Below are positions 23,203 to 30,696 of a stretch of 41,344 nt of DNA, in pieces (the first letter of the stretch is position 1; each line of letters starts with the position of its first letter). This stretch comes from Dehalococcoidia bacterium (GTDB lineage: Bacteria; Chloroflexota; Dehalococcoidia; SZUA-161). A model generated the notes under the pieces. The model had not been told where the DNA came from. It did not search any database and saw only the letters and a program-made list of their open reading frames with translations. Both the position numbers and the translations under genes were made by a program. The stretch lies in assembly GCA_014874385.1 (NCBI GenBank), contig JACWAE010000005.1:1-41344 (forward strand), written 5' to 3'.

Positions 23203-24060
23203 ATGATAATCTCCGTTGCCAGCGGAAAGGGCGGGACAGGCAAAACCCTGGTCGCTACAAGCCTCGCTCTGTCATTGGAAAAGCAGGTGCAGATTCTGGA
23301 CTGCGATGTTGAGGAGCCCAATGTACATATACTCCTCCGTCCAACCATCGTTGAAAGCAAGCCGGTGTGCATTCCCGTCCCCAAGATAGACAAAGCGAAG
23401 TGCAACTACTGTGGCAAGTGTGCACAGGTGTGCGCTTACAAAGCTATCGCTGTTCTTCCGGAAACCGTGCTTGTTTTCCCTGAGCTTTGCCATGGCTGCG
23501 GGGCTTGCTCCTACCTGTGCCCTGAGAAAGCGATATCGGAGGTAGGCAGAGAAATGGGAGTGGTCGAATTGGGCTACTCCGGGGAGATCGAATTCGTGCA
23601 GGGAAAGCTCACTGTGGGTGAAGCGATGCCCACGCCCGTCATTCGTGAAGTCAAGCGCCACATCGACCCGAACAAGACAGTGGTCATAGATGTCTCTCCT
23701 GGTACCTCCTGCCCGGTGGTCGAAGCTATAAGAGACAGCGATTTCTGTTTGCTGGTGACCGAACCTACACCGTTCGGATTTCATGACCTCACTCTGGCTG
23801 TTGATATGGTGAAGGCGTTGGGTATACCCTGCGGCGTGGTCCTCAATCGCGCAGGCAGCGCATACGACAGGGTAGAGGAATATTGCTCAGAGAAAGATAT
23901 ACCTTTACTTATGAGGATTCCACTTGATATGGAAATCGCCCGGCTCTATTCGAGGGGTGTAACGCTGGTACAAGGCATGCCAGATTGGCGCGATAAGTTC
24001 CGGGAGCTCTTTCACACTCTCGAGCAGATTGTAGCTGAACATAGACAGGTAAGAGCATGA
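23203..24060 (+). CDS. MinD-type ATPase with inserted 2[4Fe-4S] ferredoxin domain (first)
   Basis: 285 residues. A deviant Walker A KGGTGKT lies near residues 9-15 and DCDVEEPN is the switch region. A ferredoxin insert spans about residues 60-110 (CNYCGKCAQVCAYKAI, CHGCGACSYLCPEKAI), followed by the MinD ATPase remainder (VIDVSPGTSCPVVEAI, TEPTPFGFHDL, VLNRAG). Such paired proteins are the ATPases of ORP complexes and relatives. They probably form a heterodimer and use ATP to transfer a cluster or drive conformational change. The stop overlaps the next ATG by four bases. No clear membrane-targeting helix is seen at the C-terminus. Confidence 0.9.
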   Translation: MIISVASGKGGTGKTLVATSLALSLEKQVQILDCDVEEPNVHILLRPTIVESKPVCIPVPKIDKAKCNYCGKCAQVCAYKAIAVLPETVLVFPELCHGCGACSYLCPEKAISEVGREMGVVELGYSGEIEFVQGKLTVGEAMPTPVIREVKRHIDPNKTVVIDVSPGTSCPVVEAIRDSDFCLLVTEPTPFGFHDLTLAVDMVKALGIPCGVVLNRAGSAYDRVEEYCSEKDIPLLMRIPLDMEIARLYSRGVTLVQGMPDWRDKFRELFHTLEQIVAEHRQVRA

Positions 24061-24920
24061 AAGAGATTGTAGTGCTGAGCGGAAAAGGTGGCACAGGCAA
24101 GACCACTATTGTAGCCTCGTTCGCTGCGCTGGCGAAGAACAAGGTGCTTTGCGACTGCGATGTGGACGCTGCTGACCTGCACCTGCTTCTGAAACCGCAG
24201 ATAAAAGAAACCCACGAGTTCCGCAGTGGGCAGACAGCTATCATTGATGAAAAACTCTGCACGCGTTGTGGCCTTTGCCAAGAGGTCTGCCGCTTTGAGG
24301 CGATAAAAGACCTCAAGGTTGACCCCACCGCCTGTGAAGGCTGTGGCTTCTGCTGTCATGTTTGCCCTGCAGACGCCGTTTCTATGAATGAAAATATGGC
24401 CGGGCACTGGTTTGTGTCCGCTACTAAATACGGGCCACTCGTCCACGCCAGGCTAGGCGTTGCTCAGGAGAATTCAGGCAAGCTGGTGAACATAGTAAGA
24501 CAAAATGCCAGGTCGATTGGTAAGAAGGAAGGGCTTGATTACATCATCACTGACGGCCCGCCGGGCATTGGCTGTCCGGTAATCTCTTCCCTTTCTGGAG
24601 CCAATCTGGCACTCCTGATTACCGAGCCCACTCTGTCCGGGATGCACGACCTGGAGCGGGTAATCGGCGTGTGCCGCCATTTTGGCGTTCCCGCGCTGGT
24701 TTGCATTAACAAGTATGACCTGAACGAGAAAAACACTGACAGAATCGGGGGCTTCTGCCGAGAACAGAGGATAGAAGTAATTTCCCAAATTCCTTTCGAT
24801 AACGTGGTGACCGAAGCACTGGTGGGCGGCGTGCCGGTGGTGGAATACAGCCGGAACGGTGTTGCTCATGAGATTGAAGCGATGTGGCACAGGATTAGCA
24901 AGTCTCTGGCAAAGGAGTAA
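24057..24920 (+). CDS. MinD-type ATPase with inserted 2[4Fe-4S] ferredoxin domain (second)
   Basis: 287 residues and the same architecture: SGKGGTGKT at residues 7-15, CDCDVDAADLHLLL, ferredoxin insert with CTRCGLCQEVCRFEAI and CEGCGFCCHVCPADAV, then DGPPGIGCPVISSLSG and ITEPTLSGMHDLERV. It overlaps the first ATPase by ATGA, which favours equimolar synthesis and complex formation. It has an extra Cys inside the second cluster motif (CGFCCHVC). It probably acts with the first ATPase and the NifX-like proteins in assembly or delivery of a metal cluster (inference from ORP systems). Confidence 0.9.
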   Translation: MKEIVVLSGKGGTGKTTIVASFAALAKNKVLCDCDVDAADLHLLLKPQIKETHEFRSGQTAIIDEKLCTRCGLCQEVCRFEAIKDLKVDPTACEGCGFCCHVCPADAVSMNENMAGHWFVSATKYGPLVHARLGVAQENSGKLVNIVRQNARSIGKKEGLDYIITDGPPGIGCPVISSLSGANLALLITEPTLSGMHDLERVIGVCRHFGVPALVCINKYDLNEKNTDRIGGFCREQRIEVISQIPFDNVVTEALVGGVPVVEYSRNGVAHEIEAMWHRISKSLAKE

Positions 24921-24926
24921 TGGACT

Positions 24927-25109
24927 ATGCCAATTTACGAGTATAGATGTCCGGAATGCGGACACAAGTTCGAAATTCGTCGGAGCATGGAAGACAGTAA
25001 CTGCAAGATAAGATGCCCTGCATGTGGTAAAGAAAATGCGCAAAGGATTTTCTCTTCATTTGCGAAGGGTTCCTCAGGTGGAGCATGTGTGTCAAATAGC
25101 TCCACCTGA
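24927..25109 (+). CDS. FmdB-type zinc-ribbon protein
   Basis: 60 residues, MPIYEYRCPECGHKFEIRRS followed by CPACG, the standard FmdB/CxxC_CXXC_SSSS regulatory-protein start and zinc ribbon. A C-terminal Ser/Gly tail contains one more Cys. It lies six bases after the second ATPase stop. The 3' end of the gene lies inside a 13-bp hairpin. Function: a small metal-binding protein, poorly understood. Confidence 0.85.
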   Translation: MPIYEYRCPECGHKFEIRRSMEDSNCKIRCPACGKENAQRIFSSFAKGSSGGACVSNSST

Positions 25110-25111
25110 GG
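25072..25111 (+). repeat. 13-bp hairpin spanning the zinc-ribbon gene stop codon
   Basis: CCTCAGGTGGAGC at 25072-25084 pairs perfectly with GCTCCACCTGAGG at 25099-25111 with a 14-base loop. The TGA at 25107-25109 is within the right arm. There is no T-run. It probably affects read-on transcription or mRNA stability between the first and second half of the cluster. Confidence 0.6.
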
Positions 25112-25121
25112 TGTGACTCCG

Positions 25122-25138
25122 TGAGGCAGTCTGCCTCA
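25122..25138 (+). repeat. Second short hairpin before the next zinc-ribbon gene
   Basis: TGAGGCA at 25122-25128 and TGCCTCA at 25132-25138 form a perfect 7-bp stem with a 3-base loop, ten bases after the larger hairpin. Confidence 0.45.
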
Positions 25139-25170
25139 ACCGAGACTTGTTAGGAAGGAGGACTTGCGAA

Positions 25171-25422
25171 ATGCCTATCTTCGATTTCAGATGTCAAGAG
25201 TGCGGCGGCGTTTCCGAGATACTGGTTCGCAACAATACGAACCAGGACGTTCGTTGTCCAACCTGTGGCAGCGAATCTATGGAAAGACTTGTCACTGCAT
25301 CTTATTCGGTGAGAACCAACTCATCATCTCATGGTAGTACCTGCTGCGGCAGGACAGAACGCTGCGACAAGCCGCCGTGCTCCACGGATGATGGGTGTCG
25401 GAGGGGTAAGAGGCATGGGTGA
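25171..25422 (+). CDS. Second FmdB-like zinc-ribbon protein with Cys-rich tail
   Basis: 83 residues from ATG 25171, which has AGGAAGGAGG upstream; an in-frame upstream extension has no SD. The start MPIFDFRCQECGGVSEILV and CPTCGSESMERLV form the zinc ribbon. The last 30 residues hold five further Cys (CCGRTERC, PPC, DGC), a possible extra metal site. The end overlaps the next gene by eight bases. Confidence 0.75.
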   Translation: MPIFDFRCQECGGVSEILVRNNTNQDVRCPTCGSESMERLVTASYSVRTNSSSHGSTCCGRTERCDKPPCSTDDGCRRGKRHG

Positions 25423-25705
25423 TATCGAGCTTAAGCCCCGATACACTAACAAGGAGGTACCAGGCAGATGTATCAAATGTCTGGCTGAACAAGAATCACG
25501 CAATTGTCTCTGGGAACTTCTTAAAGGCGAAGGAAGGGACAAAGAGCTAGAACAAACATATGAAGCTATGATAACCTTACTCACATCCCCCGAGCTAAAG
25601 AAGCTGCGTGATGAATCCGAAAAATATCTTGCGGAGGGAAAGAATGTCAAAATTGTAATACATCTGGGGGAAAATAAACCCGGATATGAGATAAAGGTAG
25701 ACTGA
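25415..25705 (+). CDS. Hypothetical small protein of the ORP-like cluster
   Basis: 96 residues from ATG 25415, preceded by GGAGGGG; the longer in-frame reading from 25331 is out-of-frame overlap with the zinc-ribbon gene. It contains one CIKC pair near residue 19, then a mostly helical acidic/basic region (LLTSPELKKLRDESEKYLAE) and a short strand-rich end (VKIVIHLGENKPGYEIKV). No family is recognised. Overlap with the previous gene and an SD-spaced NifX-like gene 20 bases on show it belongs to the operon. Confidence 0.65.
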   Translation: MGDIELKPRYTNKEVPGRCIKCLAEQESRNCLWELLKGEGRDKELEQTYEAMITLLTSPELKKLRDESEKYLAEGKNVKIVIHLGENKPGYEIKVD

Positions 25706-25725
25706 CCAAACAGGAGGATTATTCT

Positions 25726-26124
25726 ATGAAAATAGCCGCTGTATCAGACGATGGCTACAACATCAGCCAGCATTTCGGGAGGGCACCATATTATGTGGTT
25801 TTGACCGTAGAGAATGGAGTAATTGTCAACAAAGAACAACGGAGCAAAACCGGCCATCACACCTTCGCTGCCCACGAGGCTCATGAAATGGCTCCGGGAG
25901 AGCGGCATGGTTTCGACGCAGGTTCGCAGAGCCGCCATGCCAGCATGGCCGATACTATATCCGATTGTCAGGTGTTGCTGGCAGGAGGCATGGGCTGGGG
26001 CGCCTACGAAAGCCTAAAAGGGTATAACATTGAGCCCATAGTTACCGATGTGGAGAATATTTATAAAGCCGTGGAGCTTTACCTCAAGGGTAAACTGCCC
26101 AATCTGATGGATAGACTGCACTAA
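25726..26124 (+). CDS. Second NifX/ORP-like protein
   Basis: 132 residues with the NifX-like fold: MKIAAVSDDGYNISQHFGRA at the start and DCQVLLAGGMGWGAYESLKG in the middle, then a short C-terminus without the coiled coil of the first copy. A His-rich insert lies near residues 43-70 (HHTFAAHEAHEM, RHGFDAGSQSRH) and could bind metal. The SD is CAGGAGG. With the Mrp gene downstream, it resembles the ORP/Mrp pairing known from sulfate reducers. Confidence 0.85.
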   Translation: MKIAAVSDDGYNISQHFGRAPYYVVLTVENGVIVNKEQRSKTGHHTFAAHEAHEMAPGERHGFDAGSQSRHASMADTISDCQVLLAGGMGWGAYESLKGYNIEPIVTDVENIYKAVELYLKGKLPNLMDRLH

Positions 26125-26225
26125 GCGAACAAGAGTGTCAGTTGGAGACCAATCGATATAGTTGCCTGAGAGGATGAACTATGACAACTGGAGACGGATA
26201 GAAGAAAGGTCTGAGTAGGAAACTT

Positions 26226-26783
26226 ATGCCAACGCAAGAAGAGGCAAGAGTCAAGCCGAAGTCCAATCTTGATTTCCGGCTTATGTCTTTGACATATAAA
26301 TTTCGGGATTTTATCAAACCCCGCATGAGCATCTTGGAGGAAGCGGGTATTAAACCGGGGTTCCACGTCCTGGATTACGGGTGTGGACCCGGAAGTTACA
26401 TTGCGCCTCTTGCTGAACTGGTGGGCAAATCTGGCAAGATTTACGCTCTAGATATCCATCCCCTGGCTATTCTGACAGTTCAAACGCTAGCCTCTAGAAA
26501 GGGGCTGGACAACGTAGAGACGATACTTTCCGATTGTAAGACTGGGCTGCCACCTGATAGCTTGGATATGGTTATGCTATACGATATCCTTCACGACTTG
26601 GACGATGCCAACGGAGTACTCGCAGAATTACACCTAGTATTAAAGCCCGAAGGCATTTTATCGTTGAGCGACCATCACATGAAGGAAGCGGAAATAGTAT
26701 CGCAGGTAACAGCCGGAGGGTTGTTCAAATTATCGGTAAAGGGTAAAAGAACATACAGTTTTTCGAGAGAAGAACAGGCATAA
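26226..26783 (+). CDS. Class I SAM-dependent methyltransferase
   Basis: 185 residues. Motif I VLDYGCGPGSYIAPLAEL (about residues 49-66), acidic motif IYALDIHPLAI, and the motif IV/post region DMVMLYDILHDLDDANGVL are typical of ubiquinone/menaquinone-type or arsenite-type Rossmann methyltransferases. It has no signature Cys of arsenite methyltransferases. It lies 101 bases after the NifX-like gene and 33 bases before Mrp on the same strand. The substrate is unknown. Confidence 0.8.
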   Translation: MPTQEEARVKPKSNLDFRLMSLTYKFRDFIKPRMSILEEAGIKPGFHVLDYGCGPGSYIAPLAELVGKSGKIYALDIHPLAILTVQTLASRKGLDNVETILSDCKTGLPPDSLDMVMLYDILHDLDDANGVLAELHLVLKPEGILSLSDHHMKEAEIVSQVTAGGLFKLSVKGKRTYSFSREEQA

Positions 26784-26816
26784 ACTCAATCTCACTTACC
26801 CAGGATGGAGGTAACG

Positions 26817-27821
26817 ATGATAACCAAGGAACAAACGATGGAAAGCCTCGAAGCAATTCTAGTGCCAGGCTCCATGCGCAGCCTTGTGAAGTTAAACCTG
26901 GTTCGTAATATAGCATTTTCCAATGGCAAGGCGAGCATCACCTTGGCCTCGACAGCCCTCAACTCAAAAACACAAGGCTGGCTCAAGACCAAGGTTACGA
27001 GCACTGTCAAAGCATTGCCCGGAATAGAGAGCGCAGAGGTGGATTTCACTGAAGCAAAACCCAAGGAAATCAACGAAGTAAAACGCATTGTCGCTATCAT
27101 GAGCGGCAAGGGAGGAGTGGGCAAGTCTCTGGTCACTAGCCTGATCGGTATCTCGCTGGCACGCCGCGGCTATGAAGTAGGCATCCTGGACGCAGATATC
27201 ACCGGCCCCAGCATACCACGAATGTTCGGCATCAGCGAGCGCCCTGCCGGCAGTGAAACAGGTATTCTGCCCCCGCTGTCGCGTCTGGGCGTTGAAATCA
27301 TGTCAATAAACCTCCTCTTGCCTAACGAGGACGATGCAGTCATCTGGCGTGGCCCTCTTATTGGCAAGATGATCACCCAGTTCTGGGAAGACGTGCTCTG
27401 GGGTAAGCTTGACTACCTTCTGGTTGATTTGCCGCCTGGTACTGCCGACGCTCCATTAACTGTCATGCAATCCCTACCTCTTTCAGGGGTAATCATTGTG
27501 TTCAGCCCACAGGAACTGGCGGCTATGGTAGTAAGAAAGGCAGTGCAAATGGCACAGAAGATGAATATATCCATAATAGGGGTAGTTGAGAATATGAGCT
27601 ACTTCCTGCTGCCTGACAGCGGAAAACGGGTAGAACTTTTTGGCAAGAGCAAAGGCACAGAGATGGCTAAAGCAGCAGGAGCACCGTTACTGGGACAGAT
27701 TCCTATTGACCCACTGCTTGCGCAGCTCTGCGATGAGGGACACATCGAAAGATATGATTCGGAGGCTGTGACTAACTTCGCAGATGCTTTTCTTAAAGCT
27801 GCGGCGAATGAATCCGAATAG
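26817..27821 (+). CDS. Mrp/NBP35-type ATPase lacking the bridging-cluster CxxC
   Basis: 334 residues from ATG 26817, which sits behind GGAGGTAACG; the ATG at 26805 overlaps that SD and is unlikely. A DUF59-like N-terminal domain (about 1-80) is followed by the P-loop IMSGKGGVGKS (Lys103) and DADITGPSIPRMFG, then DLPPGTAD. Mrp/ApbC/Nbp35 proteins bind an interface [4Fe-4S] cluster through a CxxC in VENMSYF.CP.CG. Here that segment reads VENMSYFLLPDSG, with Leu265 and Ser268 in place of both Cys. It is probably an ATPase of the same complex but cannot hold the cluster in the usual way. It is the last gene of the cluster. Confidence 0.88.
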   Translation: MITKEQTMESLEAILVPGSMRSLVKLNLVRNIAFSNGKASITLASTALNSKTQGWLKTKVTSTVKALPGIESAEVDFTEAKPKEINEVKRIVAIMSGKGGVGKSLVTSLIGISLARRGYEVGILDADITGPSIPRMFGISERPAGSETGILPPLSRLGVEIMSINLLLPNEDDAVIWRGPLIGKMITQFWEDVLWGKLDYLLVDLPPGTADAPLTVMQSLPLSGVIIVFSPQELAAMVVRKAVQMAQKMNISIIGVVENMSYFLLPDSGKRVELFGKSKGTEMAKAAGAPLLGQIPIDPLLAQLCDEGHIERYDSEAVTNFADAFLKAAANESE

Positions 27822-27941
27822 ACAGGGGCAACATTGAGTGTCACTATGCGAGAATTGATAATGCCCTGTGCATGATCTAACCAGGAACCATCCCAAGGCG
27901 GCGCGAAAGAAGAAGCAAGAGAATCACTAAAGGAGGTCCGT

Positions 27942-28640
27942 ATGGCAGAGCTTAAAGAAGGTTGTGTCAAACCAGCACGCGGTCCTATAGTTCCCGAATC
28001 GGCCGCCCAAGGGGCAAAAGCTTCATCATCTCAGGAGGTTAGAGAAATGTTCGCGCGTGTAGGACAAGGGGCACTGGATTTTGAGGCGAATGCCTTTGTT
28101 GCCGGCAAGGGCTTCGTCCCTATCAAGCTCTCGGACTACAAGGGGAAATGGGTTGTCCTTTGCTTCTATCCGGGAGATTTTACCTTTGTTTGACCAACAG
28201 AACTGGCAGCGGTCGCTGCCCGCTACGAGGAATTTAAGACGTTGGGTGTTGAGGTCCTGGCAATGAGCACAGACAGCCGTTTTGTGCACAAAATTTGGCA
28301 GGAGCAGGAACTGTCCAAGATGGTAAATGGTGGGGTTCCCTTTCCTATGCTCTCAGATGCCGGAGGCAAAATCGGGAAGGTATACGGTGTGTACGACGAA
28401 TTGGCTGGAGTGGACATCCGTGGTCGCTTTATCATTGACCCTGACTTTGTCATCCGGGCGATGGAAGTGCTGACTCCTGAAGTGGGGCGGAATCCCGATG
28501 AATTAGTCAGGCAGGTAAAGGCATTCCAGCATGTGGTAGCAACAGGGGAGGTCACACCTTCGGGTTGGCAGCCTGGGCAGGTCACGCTCAAACCAGGTCC
28601 CGCGCTGGTTGGAAGAGTGTGGGAGGTCTGGAAACCTTAA
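27942..28640 (+). CDS. Selenocysteine-containing AhpC/Prx-family peroxiredoxin (UGA read as Sec)
   Basis: 232 residues if TGA 28191-28193 is read as selenocysteine 84. Before it the frame ends [15 protein letters not shown] and directly after it continues [14 protein letters not shown]. This is the AhpC active site FTFVCPTE with Cys replaced by UGA. Downstream the frame is intact to TAA with the expected features ([34 protein letters not shown]). A SECIS-like hairpin follows 11 bases after the UGA. The resolving Cys of AhpC (GEVCP.W) is Thr here (GEVTPSGW), so the enzyme would be of the 1-Cys type. The SD is AAAGGAGG. It should reduce peroxides with a thiol donor in the cytoplasm. The alternative, a pseudogene with one nonsense mutation, is much less likely. 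Confidence 0.85.
28191..28220 (+). promoter_or_regulatory. UGA Sec codon and bacterial SECIS-like hairpin
   Basis: UGA at 28191-28193 is followed after 11 bases by a perfect 6-bp stem, GGCAGC (28205-28210) and GCTGCC (28215-28220), closing a GGTC loop. The loop G is 18 bases after the UGA, within the range known for bacterial SECIS elements. From memory, the GGUC loop matches that of the E. coli fdhF element bound by SelB. Confidence 0.75.
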
Positions 28641-28701
28641 ACAATACACACGGTAGTCTGACAAATCTTCCTGATCTGTGGACATAGAATGGCGATGACT
28701 C

Positions 28702-28744
28702 AGAAGTGCTCAATTGTTTTGTTGAAGCACTTCTCAAACCTGTG
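28702..28744 (+). terminator. Hairpin after the selenoprotein gene
   Basis: AGAAGTGCT (28702-28710) pairs with AGCACTTCT (28736-28744), and CAA/TTG extends the stem after a one-base bulge. It lies 60 bases after the stop. No T-run follows, so termination would be weak. Confidence 0.45.
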
Positions 28745-28776
28745 TCGAATAAATCCGAATAAACAGAGGAACTGGA

Positions 28777-29229
28777 ATGTACTCAGAAGCGGAAAAGGAA
28801 TCCGAGAAAACAAGCAGTGATTTGAGGGCAGTATACACTGAGATTGTTATTGACCATGCTCAGAACCCGAGAAACCTGGGGCAGATTCCCGATGCCGATG
28901 GTTCGGCCAGCATAACTGGTTCTTGCGGCGATACTATGGAGATATACCTAAGGGTTAGAAACGATAAGATCCTGAACGCCGTTTTCTTTACGGATGGCTG
29001 CGGCACAACGGCCGCTGCTGGAAGCATGGTAACTGAAATCGCCAAAGGTAAGTCCGTATCGGATGCATTTAAGATTACCCAACACGATATTCTAGATGCT
29101 TTAGGAGGTTTGCCTGAGGAGAGCCAGCACTGCGCCCTGTTAGCATCAGATGCGTTGAGAGCAGCTATAAGAGATTACTTTACTTACAAGAACCAGCCCT
29201 GGAAACGCGCCTACCGGGCACATTTTTAA
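28777..29229 (+). CDS. NifU/IscU-type iron-sulfur scaffold protein
   Basis: 150 residues. The three scaffold cysteines are in the expected places: GSCGDTMEIY, TDGCGTTAAAGSM and SQHCALLASDALRAAI. The Asp after the first Cys is present (CGD). IYTEIVIDHAQNPRNLG-type sequence near the N-terminus is also characteristic. It assembles [2Fe-2S]/[4Fe-4S] clusters with a cysteine desulfurase, which is not in the window. It has about 20 extra N-terminal residues. It may supply clusters to the many Fe-S proteins encoded nearby. Confidence 0.9.
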   Translation: MYSEAEKESEKTSSDLRAVYTEIVIDHAQNPRNLGQIPDADGSASITGSCGDTMEIYLRVRNDKILNAVFFTDGCGTTAAAGSMVTEIAKGKSVSDAFKITQHDILDALGGLPEESQHCALLASDALRAAIRDYFTYKNQPWKRAYRAHF

Positions 29230-29362
29230 ACGTGCGTACTAGGCTTTACAACAGCGCAGCATCCGACTGTTAAGGCTGTCCTAGTTGGTAGCTGATCTAC
29301 CTTTCAAGGTGATGCAATGTTTGGGGGGTCGTCAGAATTGAGACTACGAAGGAGGTGAAAAG

Positions 29363-29992
29363 ATGAACGTGCAAAAGAAAAAAGTCCCCCAGTCCTCACT
29401 GCCCAGAGGATTTGCCGGAAGGGTTACATTCATATTCATGAACAGGGGGCACAAGTCAATATATGAGAATGTGGCTAAGGCTCTGAAACTTCAGCCAGAA
29501 GATGACCTTCTTGAAGTTGCCTGCGGGAATGGGCACTTTCTCAAAAAGTACGCTCCACATGTCCATAGCGTTGCCGGGTTAGATCTCTCTGAGCTCTCGG
29601 TTATACTGGCAACCAAAAGGAACAAAGACCGTGTTGCCGCAGGAAAAGCAGAATTCGTGCAGGGTGAGGCATCACGACTCCCCTGGGCAGACAACAAGTT
29701 CAGTGCTGCTACATCCATGGCTAGTTTCCCTGGGTTTCCCAAGCCTTTAGACACACTGAAGGAAATCTATCGAGTGTTACGCCCCGAGGGAAGAGTAGTT
29801 ATCAGTATTGAGTGGAACGCTGAAGATGGAAAGGACCATTCGAAGGAGGTCGAGAAGTATGGGTATCAGATCTGTAGCGAAGCTGATGTACGGAACATGT
29901 TCAAAGAAGCTGGATTCTCCGACATCTCCATTACCTACGCAAAGGGGCTCATGATGCCCAAGATGATGATCGCACGCGGGGTCAAACAGTAG
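29363..29992 (+). CDS. SAM-dependent methyltransferase (UbiE-like)
   Basis: 209 residues. DDLLEVACGNGHFLKKYAP is motif I with Ala in place of the usual second Gly context, then VAGLDLSELSVILA, and FVQGEASRLPWADNKFSAAT with the typical LPW.D..F motif of menaquinone/ubiquinone-biosynthesis and related methyltransferases. KEIYRVLRPEGRVVISIEW is the post-motif. The SD is AAGGAGGTG. The substrate is unknown. It is followed by a membrane methyltransferase on the same strand. Confidence 0.82.
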   Translation: MNVQKKKVPQSSLPRGFAGRVTFIFMNRGHKSIYENVAKALKLQPEDDLLEVACGNGHFLKKYAPHVHSVAGLDLSELSVILATKRNKDRVAAGKAEFVQGEASRLPWADNKFSAATSMASFPGFPKPLDTLKEIYRVLRPEGRVVISIEWNAEDGKDHSKEVEKYGYQICSEADVRNMFKEAGFSDISITYAKGLMMPKMMIARGVKQ

Positions 29993-30035
29993 CAGATGCC
30001 AGCTTTGGCGGGAAATTAGGCTGCGGGAGGCAATC

Positions 30036-30614
30036 ATGACTCTCACGCCAGCATTTGAAATAGGGGTCTGGAGCGCCTGGATTTTCATGCTTTATAATTT
30101 CTTACCTATGCCGTTACTGATGCTGGTCCACAAAGGACTGGCGAGGGAGGCAGCAAGACCACAGAGCGGGATCGAGATGAAGCTCTTCCCTGTTATGTGG
30201 ATAATTTGGCTTGCTGCCGTAATATATTATATTTTTCTGCCCATGCGCCCAGGAACTACATGGTTTTACGTAGGCTTTCCAATCGCTATTATGGGATTAC
30301 TCGGCTTTACCGCAGCTACTATAACCTTCGCTACTACTCAGATTGAAAAAGAACCACTTGCCAGTGGTCTATATTGTTATTCAAGACATCCTTTATACAT
30401 CACCCAGTTAGTAATGTTCATAGGAGTGGGCATAGCTTGTGCTTCGTGGGTTTTTCTTCTGTTCGCGGTGGTGTACTCCATGCTTTCATTTATCTACGCG
30501 ATTACTGAAGAACGACACTGCCTTGAGAAGTATGGGGATGCCTACCGTGAATACATGAAAAGAACACCAAGATGGATAGGAATACCGAATTCAGAATCAA
30601 ATAAGCAACGCTAA
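30036..30614 (+). CDS. Membrane methyltransferase of the ICMT/PEMT family
   Basis: 192 residues with about five membrane helices. The C-terminal half has the family signature GLYCYSRHPLYITQLVMF and ITEERHCLEKYGDAYREYMK, which binds SAM at the membrane surface in isoprenylcysteine carboxyl methyltransferases and phospholipid methyltransferases. The acceptor here is unknown; bacterial members often act on lipids or isoprenoids. The ATG follows GGGAGGCAATC. It is probably co-transcribed with the soluble methyltransferase 43 bases upstream. Confidence 0.85.
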   Translation: MTLTPAFEIGVWSAWIFMLYNFLPMPLLMLVHKGLAREAARPQSGIEMKLFPVMWIIWLAAVIYYIFLPMRPGTTWFYVGFPIAIMGLLGFTAATITFATTQIEKEPLASGLYCYSRHPLYITQLVMFIGVGIACASWVFLLFAVVYSMLSFIYAITEERHCLEKYGDAYREYMKRTPRWIGIPNSESNKQR

Positions 30615-30696
30615 TTAACATTCCTCGGAATTTCTAAGCCTGTGAGAACTCCCCAAAATCAAACTTCCAGGCATCTAGAAAAATCTTGGGTGGGGT

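Noticed and set aside
25331-25414. Upstream extension of the 96-residue hypothetical protein
   Set aside because: It would lie in another frame of the zinc-ribbon gene; ATG 25415 has the SD GGAGGGG.
21560-26124. NifX-like genes as evidence of nitrogen fixation
   Set aside because: No nifHDK, nifB or nifEN gene is present; the neighbours are those of ORP/Mrp-type clusters.
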